A stretch of 64,000 nt of DNA from Planctomycetota bacterium (GCA_021413865.1 JAIOPN010000004.1:16898-80897); one strand, 5' to 3'; positions 7,408 to 16,782 are shown, numbered from the stretch's first letter. Notes: a model not told the origin generated them from the letters alone. Program-made: numbers and translations.

Positions 7408-9774
7408 ATGAACTACAAAACCACGCTATGGCTCCTGGCCCTCGTCCTCCTCGCCGGCGCCGCCGTCTGGATCAGCGGCAATCACGCCCCGCCAGCCGAT
7501 CCCACGCCCGCCGGCCGCGCCGCCGACGTGGAGGAGGGCAAGAGCGTTTTCTCCGCCAATGACTTGCCCACCTCCGACGTGGACTCGGTCGCCCTCACGT
7601 CGAACGGCCGGAATGTTGTTTTCACCCGCGCGGGGTCCGACTGGTACCAGACCCAGCCGATCCGTTTCCCGATGAACACCTGGGCGATTCAGAAGATCGT
7701 CGATGACGCGGCGCGGCTGCGGTACACGGATAAGTTCACGCCGGGCCGGGGCGGCGGGCCGACGCTCGCGCAGGCGGAGCTCGAGAAGCCCGGGACCGTG
7801 CTGACCTTCCACCTCGGGGGCGACAAGCCGGCCACACGCGTGGTGAAGCTCGGCCGGCGCACCGTGACGGGACGCGGGTTCGCCATGATCGACAACGACC
7901 CGGCGATCTATCTCGTTGACGACACGCTCCACCACACCATGCAGGACCAGAAAGTCGAGTCGTGGCGGAAGCGGACGTTCGACAGCCCCACGGAGGGCAC
8001 GGCCCGCCGCATCACGCTCACGCAGGGCGAGACGACCGTGGACATGGTCAAGAACGACGGGCGGTGGTCCCTCTCGGGCGGCAACACCGGCCGGGTCAAC
8101 GTGCAATCCGTCACGTCGCTGCTCGACAAAGTCACCAGTCTGTACGCCGCGGACTTTGTCGCCGAGACACCGTACAAGGCGGCGGACTACGGCCTGGACA
8201 AGCCGAGCCTGGTCATCACGATCACCGGCGGTATCGAGGCCCCGCCCCCTCCGCCGTTCGGGTCCGCCAAGGCCCCGCCGCCGAGCACCCAGCCCGCGCC
8301 GGTGCGGACGACGATCATCCGGGTCGGCGGGCCGGTCGATTTTGAGAAGTCGGCGTACTTCGCCACCTGGGCCGACGACAAGACACAACCGGGCGAGGGC
8401 GCCACGGTGTTCACCCTCGCCAGCAGCTCGGTTGACCATTACCGCCGGACCGCCAACGAGGTGCGCGACCCGCACCTCGTGGTCACCGGCGAACCGAACG
8501 TGCGTGAACTGACGGTCGCGGCGCGCAACCGCCCGGTGCTCAGGCTGACACGCCAGCCCGAGGGCTGGGCGTTCGGCGACCCCAAGCCACCCTTCGAGGC
8601 AGACGGCGGCGACGTGTCGAAGCTCGTCACGCTGATCACCGAGACCTCCGCGGAGAGCTTCCTTACCGGCGCGGCGCTGGACAAGGCACTGGCATCGGCG
8701 GGCGAGCCGCTGCTCACCCTCTCCGTCGCGGCCGTCGGGCAGAGCACCCCCGAGGTGGTCCGTTTCTACAACATCCCCTCCCCCCAGGGCGGCGAGGAGC
8801 GGCTGGCGATCCGCAATGATGAGAAAGTGGGCCACGTGCTCTCCGTGCAGACGGCCGAGCCGATGTTCGTCACCGCGGACATGCTCCGTGACCGCACGCT
8901 CCTGCACACCCGGTTGCGCGACATCCTGCGCCTCACGGTCGTCCAGAGCGACGGCGTGACACTCTCGTTCGAGCAGGCCCAGGCGGCCGCGACCGCGCCC
9001 AGCACCCCAGGCGGCGCCGCGAAGCCCGATGAGGACGCCGAGCTTGTGAAGCCATGGAAGTTCGTCGGCAAGGACGGCGTCGAGACCAAATCGCTGGCGG
9101 TGCTGCTGCGCCTGCTCGCCCCGCTGCGCGTCGATGCGTGGCTGCCCGAGGACTCGCCGCGCCCGACGACCAACATCACGGTCACGATCGAGACATTCAG
9201 CGGCCAGAGGCACATCCTGCGGCTCGACACCGCAACGGGACAGGGCCTGATGGAGGGCTCGAAGACGCCCTTCAGGGTGCCGCAGCAGTTGGCGCTGCTG
9301 CTAAACTCGGAGCTGCGCAACCGCGCGATGTTGTCGCTCAACGCGCAGGACATCCAGGCGCTCGAGATCGGCGAGCCGGTCGCCGGCTCCGCCGACCTCC
9401 ACTGGCTGCGCCTCGAACGCGGTCCCTCCGGACAGTTCGTCCCTATGGCCAAGGTCTCCCTCAACCTCGCCACTGTGAGCAAAATGGTGGACAGCCTCGC
9501 GGGCCTGCGCACGCTGCGGTGGCTGGCCTCAGCCCCGCCGACGCCGCCCGCCCGTGTCATCAAGGTCTTCCTCGACGACGAGCGCACCTTCGAGATTGTC
9601 CTGACCAGCGCGACGGGCGGGCTCCCCGCGGCCGTTGTAAACCCCGGCGGCCGCGCCGGCATGATCCCCAAGGAGCGCTTCGACAGGCTCAAGGCGGATG
9701 TGCTGGCGATGCCAACGCACAGCGGCGACGAGCCCCCGCAGGCGCCGGAAATGCCGCTCACCCCCGAGAGGTGA
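7408..9774 (+). CDS. DUF4340 domain protein
   Basis: 788 residues. An N-terminal signal anchor ('TLWLLALVLLAGAAVWI') leads a long predicted extracytoplasmic protein. The segment 'ADVEEGKSVFSANDLPTSDVDSVAL...' followed by 'WAIQKIVDDAARLRYTDK' is the pattern of DUF4340, a family regularly encoded next to GldG-like ABC modules; here two or three DUF4340-like repeats seem to be fused. A Pro-rich linker lies at about residues 277-300. It starts 52 bases after the gldG stop and is the last gene of the operon. No enzymatic motif is visible. Confidence 0.8.
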   Translation: MNYKTTLWLLALVLLAGAAVWISGNHAPPADPTPAGRAADVEEGKSVFSANDLPTSDVDSVALTSNGRNVVFTRAGSDWYQTQPIRFPMNTWAIQKIVDDAARLRYTDKFTPGRGGGPTLAQAELEKPGTVLTFHLGGDKPATRVVKLGRRTVTGRGFAMIDNDPAIYLVDDTLHHTMQDQKVESWRKRTFDSPTEGTARRITLTQGETTVDMVKNDGRWSLSGGNTGRVNVQSVTSLLDKVTSLYAADFVAETPYKAADYGLDKPSLVITITGGIEAPPPPPFGSAKAPPPSTQPAPVRTTIIRVGGPVDFEKSAYFATWADDKTQPGEGATVFTLASSSVDHYRRTANEVRDPHLVVTGEPNVRELTVAARNRPVLRLTRQPEGWAFGDPKPPFEADGGDVSKLVTLITETSAESFLTGAALDKALASAGEPLLTLSVAAVGQSTPEVVRFYNIPSPQGGEERLAIRNDEKVGHVLSVQTAEPMFVTADMLRDRTLLHTRLRDILRLTVVQSDGVTLSFEQAQAAATAPSTPGGAAKPDEDAELVKPWKFVGKDGVETKSLAVLLRLLAPLRVDAWLPEDSPRPTTNITVTIETFSGQRHILRLDTATGQGLMEGSKTPFRVPQQLALLLNSELRNRAMLSLNAQDIQALEIGEPVAGSADLHWLRLERGPSGQFVPMAKVSLNLATVSKMVDSLAGLRTLRWLASAPPTPPARVIKVFLDDERTFEIVLTSATGGLPAAVVNPGGRAGMIPKERFDRLKADVLAMPTHSGDEPPQAPEMPLTPER

Positions 9775-9807
9775 AATATCCAGGAAAGCCGCACACGGGC
9801 GGCCGGC

Positions 9808-11220
9808 TCAGGTGAACATCTTGAGCTGATTGCGCTCGAGGTCGAGCTTGCTGACGGGCTTGTCCACGCTCAGGCGGTAACGGCCGCTGAAGCAGGCGGT
9901 GCAGTAGTGGTCCGCCGGGCGCGAGACGCTGCCGAGCATGCCCTCGATGCTGAGAAAATGCAGGCTATCCACGCCGAGGTACTCCGCGATCTGCTGCACG
10001 GACCGGCCGTTGGCGATGAGCTGGGACTGATCGGGGAAGTCGATGCCGAAGTAGCACGCGTGGCGGATGGGCGGGCAACTGATGCGGAGGTGGATCTCCT
10101 TCGCGCCGGCGCGGCGGAGCTGCGCCATCTTGCCGCGCGTCGTCGTGCCGCGCACCACCGAGTCGTCCACGACGATCAGCCGCTTGTCGCGCACCACGTC
10201 GGCGACGACGTTGAGCTTGAGCTGCACGGCATTGTCGCGCTGCGCCTGCGTGGGCTGGATGAAGGTGCGGCCGACGTAACGGTTGGGCACGATGCCCTCG
10301 CGGAACGGGATGCCGCTGGCGCGGGCGTACCCCAGTGCGGCGGACCGGCCCGAGTCGGGCATGGGGACGACGTAGTCGGCCTCGACCGGGGACTCGATGG
10401 CGAGCTTTTCACCCAATCGCTCGCGGACGATCTGCACCGTGTCTCCGAAGACGTTCGAGCTGGGGTTGGCGAAATAGACGTGCTCGAAAACACAGTGCGC
10501 GGGCTGCTCGGCGTTGGCGAAGCGACGCGAGGAGGTGCCGCTGTCCGACAGCGTCACGATCTCACCGGGCTCCACCTCGCGGATGAACCTCGCCCCGATC
10601 GCGTCCAGCGCGACCGTCTCGCTGGCGACGCAATCAAAACCATCGATCGTCTTGCCCAGCACCAGCGGCCGCCAGCCCCACGGGTCGCGCACCGCCTCGA
10701 TCCGGTCGGCGAAGAGGAACACCAGCGAGTATGCCCCCTGGAGGTGCTCCAGCGAGGCGATGAGCGGGTCTTCCTTGGAGAGGTGGTGGGAAGCGAGCAG
10801 GTGGAGGATGACCTCGGTGTCGGTGGAGGTCGTGAACATGTGGCCGCGCCGCTCGTACTCGTGGCGGAGCAGGTCGGCGTTGATGAGGTTGCCGTTGTGC
10901 GCCAGGGCGACCTGGCCGCCGATGTAGTCCTTGAGGATCGGCTGGGCGTTGCAGGCGCGGCTGGAGCCGGTGGTGGAGTAGCGGTTGTGGCCGATACCGC
11001 CCTTGCCCTTGAGGGAGGCGACGATCTGCGGCGTGAAGACCTCGGAGACCAGGCCCATGCCGACGTGTGCGGTGATGGCGCGGCCGTCGGTGACGGCGAT
11101 GCCTGCCGATTCCTGGCCGCGGTGCTGTTGTGCGTAGAGACCGATGTAATTCAGGTGCGCGACGTCCGGGGCGCCCCAGACCCCGAACACACCGCACTTA
11201 TGCTTGGCATCATCGATCAT
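9808..11220 (-). CDS. purF: Amidophosphoribosyltransferase
   Basis: 470 residues from the ATG at 11220. PurF makes 5-phosphoribosylamine from PRPP and glutamine, the first step of purine synthesis. The class II glutaminase nucleophile is Cys9 in 'KCGVFGVWG', implying an eight-residue propeptide removed after translation. Further glutaminase motifs are 'GQESAGIAV', 'GIGHNRYST' and 'LAHNGNLIN'. The phosphoribosyltransferase PRPP loop is 'IVVDDSVVRGTTT', and 'YFANPSS' and 'VPMPDSG' also match. Three cysteines near the C-terminus and within ('ISCPPIRHACYFG', 'HYCTACFSG') agree with the Fe-S form of the enzyme. It converges with the DUF4340 gene. Confidence 0.95.
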   Translation of the reverse strand: MIDDAKHKCGVFGVWGAPDVAHLNYIGLYAQQHRGQESAGIAVTDGRAITAHVGMGLVSEVFTPQIVASLKGKGGIGHNRYSTTGSSRACNAQPILKDYIGGQVALAHNGNLINADLLRHEYERRGHMFTTSTDTEVILHLLASHHLSKEDPLIASLEHLQGAYSLVFLFADRIEAVRDPWGWRPLVLGKTIDGFDCVASETVALDAIGARFIREVEPGEIVTLSDSGTSSRRFANAEQPAHCVFEHVYFANPSSNVFGDTVQIVRERLGEKLAIESPVEADYVVPMPDSGRSAALGYARASGIPFREGIVPNRYVGRTFIQPTQAQRDNAVQLKLNVVADVVRDKRLIVVDDSVVRGTTTRGKMAQLRRAGAKEIHLRISCPPIRHACYFGIDFPDQSQLIANGRSVQQIAEYLGVDSLHFLSIEGMLGSVSRPADHYCTACFSGRYRLSVDKPVSKLDLERNQLKMFT

Positions 11221-11306
11221 GCAGCCGCCGTTCGCGTGGGAGGACAGGTGAAACGGTAGCGGCACGGCGGGTTGCGATCAAGCGGGGTCGCCGCGGGAAA
11301 TGCGTT

Positions 11307-11738
11307 TCACATCCGGCGATCGGCGTCGGCGTAGTGGATCTCGAGGTAGCGGGCGACGTAATCGATGATCGACATCGCCTCGGGGATGTCCGGGTTGGAC
11401 GTGTGGCCCATGGGCTCGAAGCGCATGCCCTTGAAGCGGGCGACGGCCTCGGTGAGCGGCAGGCCGTATTGCAGCGCGAGGCTGAACGCGCGGCAGAAGC
11501 CCTGCACGAGGCCGCTGAGCGTGGAGCCTTCCTTGGCCATCTTGATGAAGATCTCGCCGGGCCGGCCGTTGTCGAACAGGCCGATGGTGAGATACCCCTC
11601 GTGGCCCATGATCTGGAACTTGTGGGTGACGGACTGACGCGTGACCGGCAGGCTCTGGCGTTGGGCAACCATATCGGGTGGTGGTCCTTCCGGAACCGGC
11701 TCGGTTGGGTCGGGTGGCGGGCACATGCAACCACCCAT
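11307..11738 (-). CDS. Stand-alone NrdJ C-terminal (TSCPD-type) ribonucleotide reductase-related protein
   Basis: 143 residues. After a Pro-rich leader, residues from 'THKFQIMGHEGYLTIGLFD' through 'GEIFIKMAKEGSTLSGLVQG', 'LQYGLPLTEAV' and 'RFEPMGHTSNPDIPEAMSI' match the C-terminal region of adenosylcobalamin-dependent ribonucleotide reductase (NrdJ; the NrdJb part in split enzymes). There is no catalytic barrel, so this may be a separate subunit or a regulator. The start is uncertain: ATG 11672 ('MVAQRQ') gives 121 residues and has GGAAGGA upstream, while ATG 11738 has no well-spaced ribosome site. It lies upstream of purF on the same strand, which fits nucleotide metabolism. Confidence 0.75.
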   Translation of the reverse strand: MGGCMCPPPDPTEPVPEGPPPDMVAQRQSLPVTRQSVTHKFQIMGHEGYLTIGLFDNGRPGEIFIKMAKEGSTLSGLVQGFCRAFSLALQYGLPLTEAVARFKGMRFEPMGHTSNPDIPEAMSIIDYVARYLEIHYADADRRM

Positions 11739-11864
11739 CCTACCCGCTGGGGTCGCTTTTTTTTACGCGACCGACCGTGGCTCCACGGATGTATCGTCGC
11801 GGAGGTGGCCGGGTCTTAAAAATGGTGCGTGGTGCGGAGTGCGTGGGACATGCTCTAATCGGGG

Positions 11865-12950
11865 ATGGCTCGGGAAGGGATTCAAGTCAAACCCGCGAGA
11901 CGTGCGGCACTGAGGCGGGCGCTGCTGGCATGGTACCGCGTCCACCACCGCAAGCTGCCGTGGCGTTCGGCCCGGCCCGACGCGTACCACGTGCTGGTCA
12001 GCGAGGCGATGCTGCAGCAGACACAGGTGGCCACGGTGATCGCCTATTACGAGCGGTTCATCACGGCCTTCCCAACGGTGCACGACCTGGCGGCGGCGGA
12101 CGAGCAGGACGTGCTGCGGCTCTGGCAGGGTCTGGGCTACTACCGCAGGGCGCGCCACCTGCACACGGCCGCGCGGGCGATCGTCGGGCAACACGGGGGC
12201 ACGGTTCCGGACGACGTGGAATCGCTCTTGTCCCTGCCGGGGATCGGGCGTTACACGGCCGGGGCGGTCGCCTCGATCGCATTCGGCCGGCGGGCGCCGA
12301 TCCTCGACGGGAATGTGGCACGGGTGCTGTCGCGCTGGTTCGCCATCGAGGGGGTGATCGACGACCCGGCGGTGCGCGACGAGTTGTGGCGGTTGGCGGA
12401 GGAACTGGTGCCGGAGGAATCGCCCGGTGATTTCAACCAGGCGATGATGGAACTGGGGGCGACGGTCTGCACGCCGCGTTCGCCGCTCTGCCTGACGTGC
12501 CCGGTGGCGTCGATGTGCAGGGCCAACGAACTGGGCATCGTGGACCGGTTGCCGACCAAGCGCGTAAAGCGTAAACCGACGCGGGTGGAGTACCACGCGG
12601 TGGCCGTGGAGCGAGGCGGGAAGTTTCTTTTCGTGCAGCGGCCGGCGAAGGGGCTGTGGGCGGGGATGTGGCAGTTCCCGATGGCCGAGTCACTACCACC
12701 CACGGGCGCGGTGACGGGGAAGGTGTTGCAGACATGGCTGAAAGAGACGCACGGGATCACCTGCGCGTCGCCGCGACGTGTGGATGAATTGGAGCATCAG
12801 ACGACGCACCGCACGGTCGGTGTGACGCTGTGGCGGGCGAGTGGGAAAAACACGGCGAAGGGCGGCGTGTGGCAGTCGATTGACGGGGCGGGGGAGTTGC
12901 CGGTGTCGCGGCTGCAGCGGAGGTGCGCGGAGTTGGTCCGCGGGCAGTGA
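11865..12950 (+). CDS. mutY: A/G-specific adenine glycosylase
   Basis: 361 residues. MutY removes adenine mispaired with 8-oxoguanine. Catalytic Glu lies in 'SEAMLQQTQV', the helix-hairpin-helix is 'LPGIGRYTAGA', catalytic Asp is in 'ILDGNVARVL', and the 4Fe-4S cluster ligands follow in 'CTPRSPLCLTCPVASMC'. The C-terminal 120 residues form the NUDIX-like 8-oxoG recognition domain ('GLWAGMWQFPM', 'LEHQTTHRTV'). Length is normal for the family. It is transcribed alone and converges with the CBS-domain pair. Confidence 0.95.
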   Translation: MAREGIQVKPARRAALRRALLAWYRVHHRKLPWRSARPDAYHVLVSEAMLQQTQVATVIAYYERFITAFPTVHDLAAADEQDVLRLWQGLGYYRRARHLHTAARAIVGQHGGTVPDDVESLLSLPGIGRYTAGAVASIAFGRRAPILDGNVARVLSRWFAIEGVIDDPAVRDELWRLAEELVPEESPGDFNQAMMELGATVCTPRSPLCLTCPVASMCRANELGIVDRLPTKRVKRKPTRVEYHAVAVERGGKFLFVQRPAKGLWAGMWQFPMAESLPPTGAVTGKVLQTWLKETHGITCASPRRVDELEHQTTHRTVGVTLWRASGKNTAKGGVWQSIDGAGELPVSRLQRRCAELVRGQ

Positions 12951-12968
12951 GTGGGCGTGGAGGAAACG

Positions 12969-13463
12969 TCAATCTTCGAGGAATCGCTGGAGGTAGCGCA
13001 CCACGCGGATGGGGCCCAGGATGCCGACGATGCGGTCATCCACGTCGAGGATGGGGATGTGGCGGAAGCCACCGACGGCCATGAGGTTCAGCGCCACGGC
13101 GGGCGAGTCGGTGTCGTGGATGTAAACCGGGTCGCGCGTCATGACGACGCGGATCGGCCCGTGCTTGATCGCCTCGAAATCCTCGGCGATGCGGTTGAGC
13201 ACGTCGCGCTCGGAGAAGATGCCGACCAGCCGGCCCCTGTCCTCGACCATCAGGCAGGCCAGGTCGTCCTCCACCATCATCCGCATCGCCTTCTCGATCT
13301 TCGTGTCCGGTGTGATGGTGCGGAAAGGCGTGGTCTCCATCACCGTGACCGGGTCCTCGCTCAGCGAGCGTTCGAGGGCGTCGGCGTAGCTGGGCTTCTC
13401 GTAGTTCTTCAGCGGGTCCTCGAAATCGGAGAGGTCGCTGGCGCTTCGCTTGGGTCTTGCCAT
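12969..13463 (-). CDS. Tandem CBS-domain protein
   Basis: 164 residues. A polar N-terminal leader is followed by two CBS domains: first 'PFRTITPDTKIEKAMRMM...LVGIFSERDVLNR', second 'MTRDPVYIHDTDSPAVALNL...HIPILDVDDRIVGIL'. CBS pairs bind adenine nucleotides and regulate partner proteins. It starts one base after the stop of the upstream CBS gene, so the two are co-translated and may form a heteromeric sensor. No effector domain is fused. Confidence 0.8.
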   Translation of the reverse strand: MARPKRSASDLSDFEDPLKNYEKPSYADALERSLSEDPVTVMETTPFRTITPDTKIEKAMRMMVEDDLACLMVEDRGRLVGIFSERDVLNRIAEDFEAIKHGPIRVVMTRDPVYIHDTDSPAVALNLMAVGGFRHIPILDVDDRIVGILGPIRVVRYLQRFLED

Positions 13464-13464
13464 G

Positions 13465-13935
13465 TCAGGCGCCCTCCCGTTTTTCCATGTAAACCTTGGA
13501 GTCCATCTTCTGGACCTTCACCTGGCGGGGGAAGTGGTCGGCGACGTATTCCATCAGGCCGCGCGGCCCCGTCAGGGCGGCGGCTTTACCCCCCCCATCG
13601 GTGACGCAGAGGAACCGCAGCTCGCGGTCCTTGAGCATGCGGATCATGTCGGCGATCGGCGCATCTTGCCGGATCGGGTTGGCGTCGGCGTACATGAACT
13701 TCTCGACGGGCTTGTCGAGGCAGGCCGGGTCTTTGAGCAGGCCGCTCATGAGCAGCCGCTCGGTGAACTTGCCCACGGGCTTGCCCGCGGCGTCCACGAT
13801 GACGACGCAGCCCAGACGGTGGTCCCGCATCAGCGCCGCGGCCTCGCGCACGGTGGCCTTGCGGTCAACCGGGACAAGGTCGCGCAGCTCCAATTCAGAA
13901 ACCGGGTCGGTCAGGATGTTTTCTCTCAGCCCCAT
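13465..13935 (-). CDS. Tandem CBS-domain protein
   Basis: 156 residues from ATG 13935 ('MGLRENILTDPV'); sequence upstream of it in frame does not look coding. It has two CBS motifs: 'LVPVDRKATVREAAALMRDH...PVGKFTERLL' and 'ANPIRQDAPIADMIRMLKD...LCVTDGGGKAAALTG'. A Lys-rich tail ends the protein. It is first of a two-gene unit with the CBS gene that follows after one base. Its role is probably energy or nucleotide sensing; the partner is unknown. Confidence 0.75.
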   Translation of the reverse strand: MGLRENILTDPVSELELRDLVPVDRKATVREAAALMRDHRLGCVVIVDAAGKPVGKFTERLLMSGLLKDPACLDKPVEKFMYADANPIRQDAPIADMIRMLKDRELRFLCVTDGGGKAAALTGPRGLMEYVADHFPRQVKVQKMDSKVYMEKREGA

Positions 13936-14044
13936 GCGGCGGTTCCCGAGGTGTTGTGTCGCGTTGATTGTATGCCATGCGGCGGCGGGATATTCAAGCC
14001 AGAAATGCGAGAAAAAGTACAAAAAATCGGCCGTTATCGGCCCG

Positions 14045-15109
14045 TCATCGCGCACCCAGGCGCTGGCGGATGAGCTGGGCGCGGACCTCGCGGCGCGTCG
14101 CGGAGTCCATCTCCCGGCCGGTGATTTTCTGGAGGTGGGCCGGCTGGGTGAGCAGGAAGAGCTCGTTGATGCGGCGGATATCGACGGTGTCGATGCGGCC
14201 CAGGTTCACGCCCAGGCGCAGGTGGCTGAGCATGCTGAGCACCTCGTCGGTGCCGATCGACCGGGCGTGGGTGAGGATCGCCCAGGCGCGCCACACTTTG
14301 TCGTCGAGCTGCGAGAGCTTCTGCCGCAGGAGCGCCTGCCGCGCCTGCTGCTCGTAGGCGATGATCTGCGGGACGACGGTGGTCTGGAAGTCGGCCAGGA
14401 CCTCGTTCTCGCTCCGGCCCAGCGTGGTCTGGTTGGAGACCTGGTAGAAATCGCCCAGCGCCTCGGAGCCCTCGCCGAACATGCCGCGGACGGCCAGGTG
14501 CATGTCGCGCGCGGCGCGACGGACCTTTTCGATCTCACCCGTGAGGGTGAGGGCGGGCAGGTGGAGCATGACGCTGACGCGGATGCCGGTGCCGACGTTG
14601 GTCGGGCAGGCGGTCAGGTAGCCGAACCGGCGGGAGTAGGCGAACTCGAGGTTGTCTTCGAGCACGTCGTCGATGCGGTTAATCTGCTCAAACGCCTCGA
14701 CGAGCTGGAAGCCGCTGCGGAGAACCTGCATGCGCAGGTGGTCCTCCTCGTTGACCATGATGGCGAAGGTCTCGTCGGTGCCGATGGCGACGGCGCGGGG
14801 CAGGTCCTCGCCGGCTTGGGCGTGCTGGCGGCTGACCAGGTGCCGCTCGACCAGGAGCTGGCGGTCCAGTTCGGTGCTCTCCTGCAGGCTGACCCAGAGC
14901 ACGCCGCCGGCAAGCCGACCGTTGGTCAATTCGGTACGACAACGCTCGACGATCTCGAAGCGCTGCCGGCGATTGGCGCGGTTGACGAAGGGGTACCCCG
15001 CCAGGTTCCGCGCCAGGCGGATGCGGGCGGAGATCACGATCTCGCTGTGCGGCCCGGCGCCGCGGAGCCATTCCCCCGCCTGATCGGTCATCTGTCGCAG
15101 ATTGCTCAT
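14045..15109 (-). CDS. mcsB: Protein-arginine kinase McsB
   Basis: 354 residues of the phosphagen-kinase fold. Nucleotide and guanidino-binding motifs are visible: 'SARIRLARNL', 'VNEEDHLRMQ', the catalytic Cys loop 'ACPTNVGTGIRVSVM' and 'QTTLGRSENEV'. McsB phosphorylates arginine in proteins and marks them for ClpCP degradation in Firmicutes; planctomycetes commonly keep the pair. The ATG overlaps the mcsA stop (ATGA), so translation is coupled. No clpC or ctsR lies beside it here. Confidence 0.92.
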   Translation of the reverse strand: MSNLRQMTDQAGEWLRGAGPHSEIVISARIRLARNLAGYPFVNRANRRQRFEIVERCRTELTNGRLAGGVLWVSLQESTELDRQLLVERHLVSRQHAQAGEDLPRAVAIGTDETFAIMVNEEDHLRMQVLRSGFQLVEAFEQINRIDDVLEDNLEFAYSRRFGYLTACPTNVGTGIRVSVMLHLPALTLTGEIEKVRRAARDMHLAVRGMFGEGSEALGDFYQVSNQTTLGRSENEVLADFQTTVVPQIIAYEQQARQALLRQKLSQLDDKVWRAWAILTHARSIGTDEVLSMLSHLRLGVNLGRIDTVDIRRINELFLLTQPAHLQKITGREMDSATRREVRAQLIRQRLGAR

Positions 15110-15603
15110 CCACCCTTCTCCTCGAGCGACCGCAGCTCATCCCGCAGGGTAGCGGCACGCTCGTAATCCTCGGACGCCACGGCGTCGGCGAGGTTCTTGC
15201 GCATCCTCAGCAGCGCCGCCTGCCGCTGCTCCCCCTGGCCGGCGCGGCTGGGCACCTTGCCGATGTGGTGCGTCGCCCCCTCGTGCGCCCGCTCCAGGAG
15301 CGGGCCGAGTTGCGCCTCGAATGCCGTGTAGCAGTCCGGGCAGCCCAGGAGGCTGTGCTCGCGGAACTGGCCGAAGGTCTGCCCACAGGTCTTGCAGGCC
15401 TGTTCCTGGGTCGTGGGCGCGCCGCTGTGGATCTTGACGAAGTTCGAGAGCAGTTCCTGCACCGGGACGTGGGGGTCCTTGACCATGATGCCCGCCTCCG
15501 CGGCGTGCTCGTCGCAGAGATAGGTCACGACCTTCTGGCCCTTCTGTATCTCAACCGAATGGTTGGTCGCAGGCTTATCGCATTTGTCGCATTTGCGCTT
15601 CAC
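15106..15603 (-). CDS. mcsA: McsA, zinc-finger activator of McsB
   Basis: 165 residues if started at GTG 15603 ('VKRKCDKCDKPA'), which places the conserved N-terminal CxxC at the start as in the family; an ATG at 15648 would add an unrelated leader. A second zinc site is 'ACKTCGQTF...GCPDCYTAF', and the C-terminus carries a UvrB/UvrC (UVR) motif ('RMRKNLADAVASEDYERAATL'). McsA binds and activates McsB. It is the first gene of the mcsA-mcsB operon and has a good promoter upstream. Confidence 0.88.
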   Translation of the reverse strand: MKRKCDKCDKPATNHSVEIQKGQKVVTYLCDEHAAEAGIMVKDPHVPVQELLSNFVKIHSGAPTTQEQACKTCGQTFGQFREHSLLGCPDCYTAFEAQLGPLLERAHEGATHHIGKVPSRAGQGEQRQAALLRMRKNLADAVASEDYERAATLRDELRSLEEKGG

Positions 15604-15668
15604 GCCGTCACCTTGAATTGGTCTGAACCGGTGTCCTCGGGGACACACACTGCCGATGTGCCCTTGGG

Positions 15669-15698
15669 ATTGTATCTACCCCTCCCCCTCCGGAACAA
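15669..15698 (-). promoter_or_regulatory. Candidate promoter of mcsA-mcsB
   Basis: On the minus strand, -35 TTGTTC (15698-15693) and -10 TACAAT (15674-15669) are spaced by 18 bases, about 66 bases ahead of the GTG start. The fit to the vegetative consensus is good; no CtsR-like repeat is evident. Confidence 0.45.
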
Positions 15699-15756
15699 GA
15701 CCTTTATCGGCCCGCCACCCCTTGCCGCCTGAGTCGATTGGGCCAACAATGCACCG

Positions 15757-16773
15757 ATGCCCATGATCGCCGCGCGTGACCTGGCCAAGTCCTACCGCAC
15801 GGCCGCCAAAGAGCCCGGGTTTTACGGCACCCTGCGCCACTTCTTCCACAGACGATACCGCTCGATCGACGCTGTCAAGGGTATCTCCTTCTCAATCGAA
15901 CCGGGTGAGATCGTAGGCTTCCTCGGGCCGAATGGCGCGGGAAAAACCACCGCCCTCAAAATGCTCACCGGCCTGATCCACCCCACCGCCGGCTCCGTCC
16001 AGGTCGCCGGCCACACCCCCTTCAGCCGTGAACACGCCTTCCTCCGCCGCATCACCCTGGTCATGGGGCAGAAGCAGCAGCTCATCTGGGACCTGCCCGT
16101 GCTCGATTCCCTGCGGATCAACGCGGCCGTCTATGACATCGAACCGGCGGAAGCGAAAAACCGCGTCGAGGAGCTCTCCCGGATGCTGGGGCTCAAGGAG
16201 CAGCTCACCCAGCCGGTACGGAAGCTCTCGCTCGGCGAGCGGATGAAGGCGGAACTCATGGCCTCGCTCCTGCACAGGCCCGAGGTGCTCTTCCTCGACG
16301 AGCCGACGCTCGGGCTGGACGTCAACGCGCAGGCGGCGGTGCGGAAATTTCTGCTCGAATACAACGCGCTGTACGGCGCGACCATTTTGCTGACGAGCCA
16401 CTACATGGCGGACATCGTCGCGCTGTGCAAGCGCGTGATGATGATCCACGAGGGCAGGCTCATCTACGACGGCAGCCTCGACGCCGTGCTCGAGCGCTTC
16501 GCCCCCTACCGCGAGGTGAAGCTCGAGCTGAAACAGGAGGCCCGCGCGGAAGACCTCCGCTCGTTCGGCGAGGTCGAGTCCGTGGATGGCCGCGAGGCCC
16601 GGCTCATCGTCCGCCGTGACGACCTGACGCAGACCCTCGAACGGCTGCTCGGCACGCTGGAGATCGTGGACCTGACCGTCAGCGATCCTCCCATCGAACG
16701 CGTGATCGGCAAGATCTTTCACGACGGCGCGAGCGCGGTGCCCAAAACCGAACTCGCGGCAACCCCCACCTGA
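15757..16773 (+). CDS. ABC transporter ATP-binding protein (ABC-2 exporter)
   Basis: 338 residues. Walker A GPNGAGKTTA, signature 'LSLGERMKAELMASLL', Walker B 'VLFLDEPTLGLD' and the His switch 'LLTSHYMADI' are visible. The Q-loop is the unusual 'VMGQKQQLIWDLP' typical of the subfamily that pairs with DUF990 permeases. An insert at residues 11-35 ('AAKEPGFYGTLRHFFHRRYR') precedes the P-loop, also typical. Two permease genes follow closely, giving a three-gene exporter of unknown substrate. ATG 15763 is an alternative start. Confidence 0.9.
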   Translation: MPMIAARDLAKSYRTAAKEPGFYGTLRHFFHRRYRSIDAVKGISFSIEPGEIVGFLGPNGAGKTTALKMLTGLIHPTAGSVQVAGHTPFSREHAFLRRITLVMGQKQQLIWDLPVLDSLRINAAVYDIEPAEAKNRVEELSRMLGLKEQLTQPVRKLSLGERMKAELMASLLHRPEVLFLDEPTLGLDVNAQAAVRKFLLEYNALYGATILLTSHYMADIVALCKRVMMIHEGRLIYDGSLDAVLERFAPYREVKLELKQEARAEDLRSFGEVESVDGREARLIVRRDDLTQTLERLLGTLEIVDLTVSDPPIERVIGKIFHDGASAVPKTELAATPT

Positions 16774-16782
16774 CCCACCCCC

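Noticed and set aside
7426..9213. Long minus-strand frame of 595 codons opposite the DUF4340 gene
   Set aside because: Composition is Arg/Gly/Val/His-rich without any domain; it is an antisense shadow of the high-GC plus-strand gene.
9907..11259. 450-codon plus-strand frame opposite purF
   Set aside because: purF has all its catalytic motifs on the minus strand; the opposite frame has none.
13496..15166. 556-codon plus-strand frame opposite the CBS and mcsB genes
   Set aside because: It spans two unrelated well-supported minus-strand genes and has no protein-like features.
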